A DNA stretch of 64,000 nucleotides from Sweltsa coloradensis (taxonomy: Eukaryota > Arthropoda > Insecta > Plecoptera > Chloroperlidae): contig JAMZAV010001825.1 of the NCBI GenBank assembly GCA_024449915.1, forward strand, positions 1-64,000. The letters run 5' to 3'. A model generated the notes under the pieces. The model worked only from the letters and a program-made list of their open reading frames with translations, was not told the DNA's origin and searched no databases. A program made the position numbers and the translations under genes. Below are positions 20,294 through 30,825 of this stretch, in pieces. Positions within the stretch are counted from its first letter, which is position 1; each line of letters starts with the position of its first letter.

Positions 20294-20740
20294 CAGTGGT
20301 TCCCAACTGGTGGTCCGCGGACCGGTTTTGACTCATTGGCGTCATTGCTACCGGTCCGTGAATTGCTGCTGCCTATTTGGTGTACGTAATTATGATAATA
20401 TTTTAGAAGCGTGTTAAAATTCAAAAAAATTGCTAAGTAAATACACTTTATTATTTTACGTGTAGGCTAGGGCCTACTCGGGATGAATGGCTTAATTATA
20501 TTTTCTTATGAGAAGACACTTGTTTATAAATCAATCAATACCGACGACAAACACCCACTTCTAAACCGACACAGAAAGTTGAGAGCAATGACAGGCGTAA
20601 CGACAAGGGTTTTCTTTCTCCGAAGGTCAGCAAAGCACCAAAGCTGGAAACAGACGCATTTATGGCATTTTGCTCCGACCTACCCTCTGCAAGGCTACAC
20701 AAACAGCAGTTACATAGGCCTAAATGATTTTTTTTGCACT
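20294..20740 (+). mobile_element. hAT-like terminus and possible body
   Basis: CAGTGGTTCCCAACTGGTGG then TCCGCGGACC is the typical terminal sequence of hAT-family elements. No matching right end or 8-bp duplication was located before the next repeat begins, so the copy is incomplete. Confidence 0.5.
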
Positions 20741-21240
20741 AGAACCGTTGAGTGACTAATATATAGCTAGAGTCGTAACGGCCTATGCTGAGTGTCTACG
20801 GAAAAATTTTCCTCCGCTCATGTAGTACATTGCCAACATGCTAGGCAGCGTGCCCGACAGCTCGAGCGAAGCTACAGCTACCTAGCAGCAATCGGAGTAA
20901 CTTCGTAGGCCCCTAGTGGAGAACCGGATGTCAATTTAAATTAGAACGCGCGGAAATATTTTACATAAGATACATTGATACAAGCATTTCGTTTGTAGGT
21001 TTCGCGATTAATATTATTATACATACAAATAAAACTTGTTTTCGAGTGTAAAATACAAATAATGAATATGTCATATATTGTTTGTTTTATATATTTTAAC
21101 ATAAAATATTATGTATTTATATTTGAAACTTCTAAAAGTTTAAATTCTCTAAACTGTCATGGTAATAAAGTTATTTTGCAGCTGCATGGTATTGTTCTAG
21201 GAAGGCCATGCTTATAAGGAAGTGTATTAAAAGGAAAAAT
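20741..21240 (+). repeat. Arm of large inverted duplication (unit A, left)
   Basis: About 500 bp that recur as reverse complement at 26429-26925 with about 95% identity by eye. Shared blocks include GAGTCGTAACGGCCTATGCT, GAGCGAAGCTACAGCTACCT and CTTATAAGGAAGTGT. It abuts a Helitron-like element on the inner side in both arms. Confidence 0.75.
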
Positions 21241-21241
21241 A

Positions 21242-21690
21242 CTAGGAAGCTTCGCAAACGCTTTTTCAGGCGCGTTGTTGGATGAGCGTAATTTTTTTAA
21301 CGAAAAAGCGTAAAATTGCGATTTTCACGAGGAATTATTTTGATTGCGCTCAAATTTCACACCAATATATTAATTTATAAAATAAAGGTTCTGTATAAAA
21401 ATCGTTACAATCGGATAAAGCATCTAGGTGTTATAAGTCAAAGAAATGTAAATAAAAAAATAAAAAGACGTAAAATTGCGATTTTAAAATATTTTTGAAG
21501 GCGCTCAAAGTTCACACGAATATTTTAAATTCATGAAATTAAGGTTCTGTGAAAAAATCATTACAATTGGATAAAGCATGTAGGTAGGTGTTGTAAGTCG
21601 AAGAAAGTTTTAAAAAACAAAAAAAACACGTAAAATTGCGATTTTCATGAGAAATAATTTTTTTAATTGCGCGTTCTGCTGCGCGTTCAA
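21242..21690 (-). mobile_element. Helitron-like element (HINE type), copy b, 5'-truncated
   Basis: The 3' end CTAG (minus strand) at 21242-21245 is followed by a host T, with the AACGC/GCGTT hairpin and the asymmetric repeat complement TTGGATGAGCGTAA. The internal repeats run to about 21690, and the TTGGATGAGCG 5' end is missing. It is part of the left arm of the inverted duplication. Confidence 0.65.
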
Positions 21691-22904
21691 AACTGAACGT
21701 GCAATGAAACAACTACTTATTTCCTTGATTACTGCACTAATAAGAAACTTGAATCAGTGAGTATCACCCAAAATATGAACAACACTGGTCAAATTACTAA
21801 TAATTATAGAACTGTCAACGTCACTCTCACCGGGTACCGGCAACGTTAACTATTATTGGTTCATTTTAGGGTTTTTGGAACAAGTTTTGTTTTCTGACTC
21901 ATCAACCCGTAAACCCAAACGATTAAATTAATATCATGCTGTCGCCGACAAACTCAATCTCTTCAAACTCCACTCATACTCAGACTTAAGTCCTGTTATC
22001 GGTTAAAATAACAATGTACAATGTTTTTATCTATATTTCGTAAATCTTTGGAAATTTTACTAAAACTAAAAGCATATTGTATTTCAATTTAATGATCGCC
22101 TGCCACCCTGGCGCGAGTATTAGCATTGTGATTTACAATTTCTTTACCCCGTCTGGGCCCGGTGTAGAATTGACCCAGAGCATGGCTCTGCTAATCGTAC
22201 AAGTCGATTCAAGAAAAGAAGTCCACCTCGCAAACATCAGCTAGTAAGAGCCCGAAAAAAATCACAAAATCTATTTATTTTTGTAACTTTTTAAAAATAT
22301 TTTTTAAAGTTATGTTCATAAAATCAAATTGACAGGTTAAGTTTACAAAGGCTATGCAAATTGCGCTATCAGATCATAATAAAATATTATCAACATTTAA
22401 AATAATTGTCTTTTTCACGAGCTTGGTAAATTTCCACAAATTACCCGCTTGGTGGCGCATTCCAGAGTAAATACCTCTGCATTCCGCGTCAAAACCTGGT
22501 TTGCACGAGCTCATCCATCAGTCTTCAAATTGTGGGAGGAGGGGATTCTTCGGCGAGCATTCAACCATCGTCATCACAATTCTAGGAATCGTATTATTAT
22601 TACGTTGTTTTGTCTTCGCCAGCAGGTTCGGAAAGGCCTCACATTTGCACACACTGTTGTGCCACTTTTCACATAATCATTCATGCAAAGTTCATAATAT
22701 GATATTATCTATCTAAAAGTACCCTACAACTGTATTTTTACTGAAATGTTCTACTGTTTTTTATTATGTTTTATGTTTTTATAATATGATTTTAAATTTA
22801 TTATCTTAGTAGGCCTACCTCAAAGTAAAATGGCAGCAATGCTGTATTTGAGTGAATGAATAAATAAAGAAGATAAAGAAGTATATTATAAGGAAGGATA
22901 TAAA
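21691..22904. other. Unassigned DNA present only in the left half of the inverted duplication
   Basis: No recognised gene or repeat. Two overlapping open frames around 22449-22716 have no recognisable domain. The matching place in the right half is only a few bases long. Confidence 0.4.
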
Positions 22905-23295
22905 GGAGGTAGCGATATAGTAAATTAATAATCTAATTTGGCAAGAGCAACAGAGCCGTCAAATTATCACATGCTAATCATCAATAGAATATGAGGAGAC
23001 TATACGCAATTAATAAGATATGGATATTGACAGATTGTTTACGAAATAAGGATAATTATGACAATATCCTACTCGGTGGTTAATGGGCCAACAACTTCAA
23101 CATTGCAATTAATATTGTTTGTACCTTCTTCCTCATCGAGACAATATTTTTATAGACAATATTATTGATCTTCTTCGGAATGGATTTGTTTTCACATAAC
23201 AACGTCACATTGTGAGGTCCAGGAATTTGCGTTGGCATGAAATCTGTGCATTTCATCAGGTTTCACAGACAAGAGTAAAGGTAAATTCTCGGAAC
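22905..23295. repeat. Inner inverted arm (unit C, left)
   Basis: The reverse complement matches 25305-25613 at about 75-80% by eye. Shared blocks are CTCTTGTCTGTGAAAC, GATGAAATGCA, CATGCCAACG, CTCCTCATATTCTA, ATAATTTGAC and CTCTTGCCAAA. The two arms enclose about 2 kb with no recognised ORF, which fits an old long-TIR transposon. Confidence 0.6.
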
Positions 23296-25304
23296 ACTCG
23301 CAAGCCGGAGCGGAAGTAATTAAAATAAGGGTCTTGCTCAGGTACTGGGACAAGTATTAAGCCACGGTCCAATAAATTTACAAAAAAATCTCTACTGTCT
23401 GTGCATCGATTTTATTCAAATCTAACGATTACTTTATTTTTGGTGGATTGGACCGGATTGGACTTTGCTGGCAATCTATATTATGCTGTCAACAGAAGTA
23501 GTATTTTTCGTGTACAAAAAGAATTCTTACCCAGAGAAAAAATACGATTGCAATACAATTTCGCAAATTATTTATATATTTCACTGTAACGATATGTTTT
23601 AGAATGAGCCTGACCTATTTCCCCGAGCATAACGCTTTTTATAATAAAGGGCATAAACAAATGACAAAGAGGTCTGGCTCAATCAAAATTTTTTTGAAAA
23701 AAAAGATCACGAAAAAATTAATTTAAAATAATATATAAACATAACTCACTAAATACCTCAAATAATACTATGTTTTAATTTAATGAACACTGTTAAAATA
23801 TTCAATGGAATATATTCCCGGTGATTATGTGTGCAGACAGTCGCGTAGGAAGATGGGTTTGGTGATGGGTACCCCCCCCCCTTTCCAGTGTACCCCACAC
23901 TGTCACCACCACAGAGTACATCACAACGATACACAACACTGAGAAAATAATTATACAGTCAGAATACTAGAGTGTTGTATGTGGAAGAAAAAATCTCATA
24001 ATACTCATGCCAATGATGGTAATTGCACTTGTGAGGGCGCGTATGCCCTGTTGCAATGTGTTCATAAAATATAATTTCCCCCTCGCCCAATCACTTCGTT
24101 ACAAAGCATGACCACGTATCACGTATCACGTAAAAGACATAAGAGGAAAGAGGACATTTTCTCTCAATCATCAAAACAAGGTCCGCAGCAGGCACGTATT
24201 TCAAACCGCCATGTGAAAGATTCTCCTTCGGGACCGTCTATCAACGAGAGCTTTGTGTTTGAGTTAGATTGATAAATCATTGACAATGACTTAATATTGT
24301 ATTTGATCATTAGGAAGGATATCTTTAGGACGATACATTTACGACATTGATTACATAAGCTATCATTAATCAATGATTATTTACGAAGAGACCACTGTGA
24401 TCCAAAGCAGATTGCAAATAAACATGGTTCCGAGAAATGTTTTTTAAACTGCTATTTTGAATCTTTCACACGTTTAATTTCCATGCGCTCAGTTTTGCGG
24501 AAATACATGCCCCCCCCACCCCCCATCAGAGCATAGTCCCTCAGTAGTCCACAATCATGAAAACTCCCAACCCCTCGCTATCGCATTTCGACCGCCTGCG
24601 GCAAGCCGTGATAATATAAGCAAGTCCTCGGAAGACAAGAGTAGCTTCGTTTGGTCAAGCGATCAGTATCACTATAATGCGCGGTTGCATTACAATTAAT
24701 TATACTTAGCATTTGGCAACGTCGGAGTAGAAGCCGAGCCCGCGCGCGTCTCTGTTTCTGAGGAATTCCAGACCATTGTAAGAAGGTAGGCATACTTTTG
24801 TCCTACGGCACAGCTCAAGCCTCACATTCACAGCCAAATCTTTGGACCAAATTAATAAATTACGAATTACGCAATTACTACGAAATGAGAAAACTACTGG
24901 TACCGTAATTATTCTATTATGCATACTACTTTAACAAATAATGGATTGATTTTTGATTGGAGGAAATATGTAAAAGAACTTAATTCATAATTTGATTGAT
25001 TTTTGATTGGATATTGCTTAACGTCTCATATTTATGCTAAAAATTTTAGACGAACTTGAACTTTTTAAAAATTTTAGGTTTTAAAATAACTTCAACTTTG
25101 AAAAAGTTCTTTATTTGAGCTGTGAACTGAACGTTTAGAAAGTTCATTTAAAAAATGAACTGTCCCAAATCTGGGTTGGGGGGGGGGTCTAGTGGGTTAT
25201 GTGTACACAAACTAGAAGCCGGTAACGTAATAAATCGTATTCGTTGATACAAATCAGATTTTCGAAACGGACGGGGAGAAGAGACATTGGCAATTATGTG
25301 TTAC
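23296..25304. other. Interior of unit C pair, no gene seen
   Basis: AT-rich. Short C runs occur at 23871-23882 and 24509-24523 and a G run at 25177-25186. A repeat end (TTTGATTGGATATTGCTTAA) lies near 25003. Open frames under 100 codons show no known domain. Confidence 0.4.
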
Positions 25305-25613
25305 CTCTTGTCTGTGAAACATGATGAAATGCATAGAATTCATGCCAACGGCCGATTCCTGGACCTGCTCACAGTTTAACTTGCTTGTTATGCAAAACAA
25401 ATCCGTCCCTGAAGATCAAGAATTTTTCATAATTGTCTACAATAATATTGTCACAATGAGTAAGAAGATACAAACAATGAAAATTACAATGTTGCTGCTG
25501 GCCAAGATTGACATAATATTGGTCTCCTCATATTCTAATGATTTTCACGTTATAATTTGACAGCTCTGGCACTCTTGCCAAAATTTAAAATTATTAATTT
25601 ATTATATCGTTAC
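25305..25613. repeat. Inner inverted arm (unit C, right)
   Basis: Partner of 22905-23295. The open frame here (25321-25560) is not conserved in the partner arm, so it is not taken as a gene. Confidence 0.6.
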
Positions 25614-25621
25614 GTTATTTC

Positions 25622-26425
25622 TTGAATGAGCGTAGCGAGCGAAGCGAAGATTCCATTTCACTACACTGGAAAAAAACATCCGGAATGTTTTTTTTTTCTT
25701 TCTTTCTTTCTTTCTTTCTGTTTGTATTATTGTGTGTCTGATAGCACTATTTCGGCTAAACCGATACTCCAATTGCGATAAATTTTATTGAGGCCTTCGA
25801 AATCTCTGAACCAAGAACTGCCACGTTTTTTGAGCGCAATCGAAAAATTATTTCTCATGTAAATCGCAATTTTACGATTTTTTTCGATTTTAAAAAAAAT
25901 TCTTCGACTTATAACACCTACATGCTTTATCCGAATGTGATGATTTTTACACAGAACCTTTATTTTGTGAATTTATATATTCGTGTGAAATTCGAGCGTA
26001 ATATAAAAATTATTTCTCATGAAAATTGCAATTTTACGTTGTTTTTTTTTACTTTCTTCGAATTATAACACCTACATGCTTTATCCGATTGTTTTGTTTT
26101 TTTCACAGAACCTTAATTTTATGAATAAATATATTCGTGTGAAATTTGAGCGCATTCAAAAAATATTTTTTATGAAAATCGCAATTTTACGTTTTCTTAT
26201 TTTTTTATTTTACATTTCTTTGACTAATAACACCTACATGCTTTATCCGATTGTAACGATTTTTATACAGAACCTTTTATTTTATAAATTAATATATCAG
26301 TGTGAAATTTGAGCGCAATCTAAAAATAATTTCTCATGAAAATCGCAATTTTACGCTTTTTTCGTTTAAAAAAAATTACGCTCATCCAACAACGCGCCTG
26401 AAAAAGCGTTTGCGAAGCTTCCTAG
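25622..26425 (+). mobile_element. Helitron-like element (HINE type), copy c, full length
   Basis: Runs from TTGAATGAGCGTAGCGAGCG to the hairpin and CTTCCTAG, followed by T. It has a (TTTC)n tract near the 5' end and four diverged internal repeats with CACAGAACC and CTACATGCTTTATCCGA. The 3' half is the partner of 21242-21690. Confidence 0.7.
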
Positions 26426-26428
26426 TAT

Positions 26429-26925
26429 ATTTCCTTTTAAAACACTTCCTTATAAGCATGGCCTTCCTAGAACAATACCATGCAGCTGCAAAATAACTTA
26501 TTACCATGACAGTTTAGAGGGAATTTAAACTTTTAGAAGTTTCAAATATAAATACATAATATTTTATGTTAAAATATATAACACAAACAATATATGACAT
26601 ATTCATTTGTATTTTACACTCGAAAACAAGTTTTTTTGTATGTTAATAATATTAATCGCCAAACCAACAAACGAAATGCTTGTATCAATGTATCTTATGT
26701 TAAAATATTTCCGCGCGATCTAATTTAAATTGACATCCGGTTCTCCCCTAGGGGCCTACGAAGTTACTCCGATTGCTGCTAGGTAGCTGTAGCTTCGCTC
26801 GAGCTGTCGGGCACGCTGCCTAGCATGTCGGCAATGTACTACATGAGCGGAGGAAAATTTTTCCGTAGACACTCAGCATAGGCCGTTACGACTCTAGCTA
26901 TATATTAGTCACTCAACGCTAGAAC
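26429..26925 (-). repeat. Arm of large inverted duplication (unit A, right)
   Basis: Reverse complement of 20741-21240. The outer limit is sharp at GTTGAGTGACTAATATATAG in both arms, and the sequence beyond differs. Confidence 0.75.
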
Positions 26926-26950
26926 TCTTTTATTTTTTTTTAAATTTGTA

Positions 26951-27730
26951 CTAGGAAAACGCTAAAGTCCCGCTGCGTTGATGGATGAGCTTTTTAAAGT
27001 TTTTAGTTTGCGTGGGATATCTTTACTTTTGCAAGTGCTTTGTTTTGCTGCCTACGCATTGTAGGTGAATGTTGTCAAGTTTCTTTTGTTTCTTGTCAAT
27101 TGGTATTATTTACCGTAAAAAACTTATATTAAAAGCTTCATTTCTATGGATTCTGGCTAACTTCTTCAACTTTTTCTTTCAAAAGGTACTACATCACCAT
27201 AACCTTAATGTCCATGTTTAATATGAACGTTGTAGCCCCACACGTTTGGTCAGAATTGGTCCAAATGTCACGAAAATATCGTACAAAAAAACAAAAATCT
27301 TATATTAAAAGCTTTATTTCTATAGATTCTGGCTAACTTTTTCTACTTTTTCTTTCAAAAGTCAATACATCACCATTACCTTAATGTCCATGACCATGTG
27401 AAATATGAACATTGTAGGCCCCACCCGTTTGGTCAGAATCGGTCAAATGTCACGAAAATATAGCACTAAAAATCGAAAAAAATCGTAAAAGTACGATATT
27501 CATGAGAAATATTATTCTTCGATTGTACCCAAAAACGTGGCAAGTCTATAAGTTCAGAGAAAACGAAGGTCGTGTCAAATTGTCATCAAGGTCGCATATG
27601 CCGTTTGCCTGGTAAAGAGCGAACAAACAGACGGAAAAACAAAACAAACAAAAAACAAAAAAAAAAAAACAACCGAGCAAAATTTTTTTGGGGGGTCGGT
27701 GAAATTGAAGTCTTCGCTACGCTCATCCAA
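26951..27730 (-). mobile_element. Helitron-like element (HINE type), copy d
   Basis: The minus-strand 5' end TTGGATGAGCGTAGCGAAGA is near 27730 and the 3' CTAG with T at 26951. It contains two direct internal repeats of about 190 bp (TTTCTAT-GATTCTGGCTAAC, CCGTTTGGTCAGAAT). It is more like copy h (40332) than the others. Confidence 0.7.
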
Positions 27731-29975
27731 TAATTAATGTTACATACAGAAATAAATCTAACAAGAATATAATCAAAAAACCCACAAAGCCTGAAAAAGG
27801 CTTAACTGTGGGGTAAAGACAATTTATAAATTATTTAAGATGGTGACAATACAGAGAACGGAACATATAACCATGTAAATAAACATGAAAAACATGTATA
27901 GGCCTATATATATATATATATAGGCCTATAAATACTATGGTTGCATGACATATTCAGTTAATTTGTGAAATCAAAAAATTACAGAAAAAGAACAAAGAGC
28001 TAAGAAAAAAAAATAAAAAATCGGAAAACATTGTCAAAAGGTGTCAGAAAGAAGATAAGATTTTAGTTCAGTTTTAATTTTTGAAATGTTAGACAAAGTT
28101 TTCAGTGAGGAGGGCATCAAGTTGAACGTAGAAGGAACCGAAGAAAAAGATTATGACAGTACAGGATCACAGATGCAACTTGGTTAGTAGGAAATAGTAG
28201 GAATATCTTCAGTCTGTAGACACATCCTTGTCTAGTCATTTTTGTGTAATTCCTCGTTCTTGAAGCCTGTGTACAAAATCCATTTAGTATTTTAGTTGAG
28301 ACGAATTAAAAATTATTTGTGAAAGTGTTAGGCCTGCTTTACACGCGTGTCCGGGGAGCAAGCACAGCAGTCTCAATAGGTTAGTACAACAAATTAGGCC
28401 TATTCTGTTTTTATCAGAAATAGGCCTAATACTCCTTTATTTATTTACCTACCTCTTCGATTCAATGTGAATATGGTTGACGTAATCTGGGCGTATTTAG
28501 CAGTAGTAAAGTCATGCTGTTGGGTTCGTAGGCTACTCTGTTTTCAATTAATTCATTTGTTGTGTTAACTGTTAGGCTAGGCCTAAGTGTTAATAGTTAG
28601 AAAATAAAGTATGTTGGTTTACGTGTAATGTTAGTGATATATTGTCGATAAAAACTGTTAAGAAAAAGTTAAGAGAAGACCCTGTAAGCCGTTTTTTTTT
28701 TATTGAAAAGTAAGATAGTATGACGGGCATGTTGTGCGGAAAGACGGAAACAGGCCTCAGGAACGACCCGACCTTAGAAACAACCACGATTATAAATGCG
28801 CAATCCTAAGTTAAATATTAGTAAGACATCATTTTAATAAACACACTAAAAAAGTTGGAACAATCGATAGACCCTACCTAATTAGTAATTTATTATTATA
28901 TTTTTAACAATGATGTGAATGATGTTTTCTGAGTGCACTTTCTTCGGTTGCCTCTTCCCTTGTCTGCCTTCTTTGCTCAGATCGCTGTACATGCCGTAGA
29001 GGTGAGTGTTTAGGCCTACATGTCATGAATTGAACAAGAGATTCAATAGGCCTACGTTTTCAATAGGCCTACCAAACAAATGCGATCTAGCGGTAGCTAT
29101 GAAAACTTCTTCATCCCCGCATTCTTAACCCTGCCTTACCTGCTTGCTAGCCTACCTGCTGTGCACTCGATACAATATTCGTAGTGACTATTTACATGCT
29201 TATTTTCGATCCGATCTTTCAATCCATCCCAACTTTTGGGGGATTGGATCCCACAGATCCGATCCTCGTTCCAATTGGTTACATGGAGGATCGAGAGGTC
29301 AGATCGAATTAAATACCGTATTGAATCCTCCGATGTAAACCTAGCTAAATGAACCGATGACAGTGATGATATTTTAAACTCAAACAGTCTGGAAGCTCTT
29401 CCAGGACTAGCCTAGACTAGGCCTAGAGTTTGGGCAGCCTTAGTACTAACAGAGGCTATAGGCCTAGCCTTAGGACGTGTCTGATAGCTTGAAAAACGTG
29501 GCATATTCTTATTCTCGTCATTCCCGTCGCCTAGCCTACGTCATCAATCATCGATGACGTCAAATTGAGAATGTAATGTACATTAGGGTCCCGATCGAAA
29601 CTGAGAACGGGAATGAAACCTAGTAAGCCTAATGAAAATAGGCCTACCACTCGGTTTCATTCTTATTGCTAAAAAAAATGCCGGTCTCGGGAGACGATCG
29701 AACTAAAAACACTTCCAAATCATGTTGAGTAGCCAAATAAGTTACTAAATGCAATTAGGCCTAATAATGTAGACTAACTTAATTAGGCTAATCAGTACCT
29801 ACAGTCAAATTTGATATGGAAACTTTATGTAAGCACTTTAAAGTAGCTACTGTTAAGATCACAATCAGTCTGCACCTGCATGTGTCAACTCCACGGCTGT
29901 TTGTCTGTTTGTTTTGATATTGATAGGTACCATTGTTGACTACTCCCATCAAGAAACGACCGAAAGTTACAAGTT
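27731..29975. other. No gene recognised
   Basis: Includes a (TA)n run bounded by TAGGCCTATATA near 27899-27928. A 65-codon minus-strand frame at 28590-28787 has no recognised domain. Nothing else is supported. Confidence 0.4.
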
Positions 29976-30480
29976 TCTAGTAATGAGACAGAGACTGAGA
30001 ACAGTTCAGACACGTCCTTAGTCCTAGGCCTAGCCTAGGGCCTAGGGCCCTACCGGTACCTAGGGAGATTAGGCCTATAGTATTAACACAACAACATGCA
30101 CAAATGCCTTACGTTTAGGTGTAGGGCTAGGCTAGGCCTAGGGCCTAGGCCTACGCCTAGCTAGGCCATCAACATTTTCAATAATCGTATGGAGGGATGC
30201 CTTCTAGGCCTAGCCTAGATCTAGTCTCGGCCAAAACCTAGGCCTAGGTACCCAAATAGCCATCATATCATTATAAACCCAAAGAAAATAGGCTTAACCC
30301 CTAGGCCTACCCTAGGCTGGGGCCTAGCCTACGCCTGGGATTTGCCCTAGGTAGGCCTAGGCGTAGGAGCCCTAGAGCCTAGGCCCTAGGCCTAGGCCTA
30401 CCTAGGCCTAGTTTAGTATTTTACCTAGCCTCTTTCTCTAGGGCCCTAGGGCCTAGCCCCTACCCCATGACGGGACTTAC
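29976..30480. repeat. Dense CCTAGG/TAGGCCTA cluster
   Basis: About 500 bp made largely of AGGCCTAGGCC variants (for example CCTAGGCCTAGGCCTACCTA near 30382). This is the densest such cluster in the window. It is not a regular tandem repeat, as spacing varies. Confidence 0.65.
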
Positions 30481-30825
30481 GTGTGTCCCCGGATGTTTTT
30501 AGGTTTTCGAAGATGCAAGAGAGTAATTGAGTATCATCCAAATAACCTTTCTCCTTATTTTCTTCTCAAACACGGCCATGAAGTACCGACGAGAATTGCA
30601 TTAACTGTCATTAAATTGCTGAGAATTATAACAGCACCCATCACAATTCACGATTTCTTGAAATTTTTTTGACAGTTCCGAGTCGCCATTGGCATTTACA
30701 GGGGCAGAGAACCAGAAAACTTGAAGTTAGCACCGGGATTGAAGATTGGCATGTGCAGCAAAAAACATTTTAAAAAATAAAAGCGCGCGTAACGTTCAAC
30801 TTGATTTAAAAAACACATTGGATTA

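Noticed and set aside
26019..26312. 97-codon frame with repeated segments
   Set aside because: Its internal repetition mirrors the roughly 110-bp repeats of the Helitron-like element.
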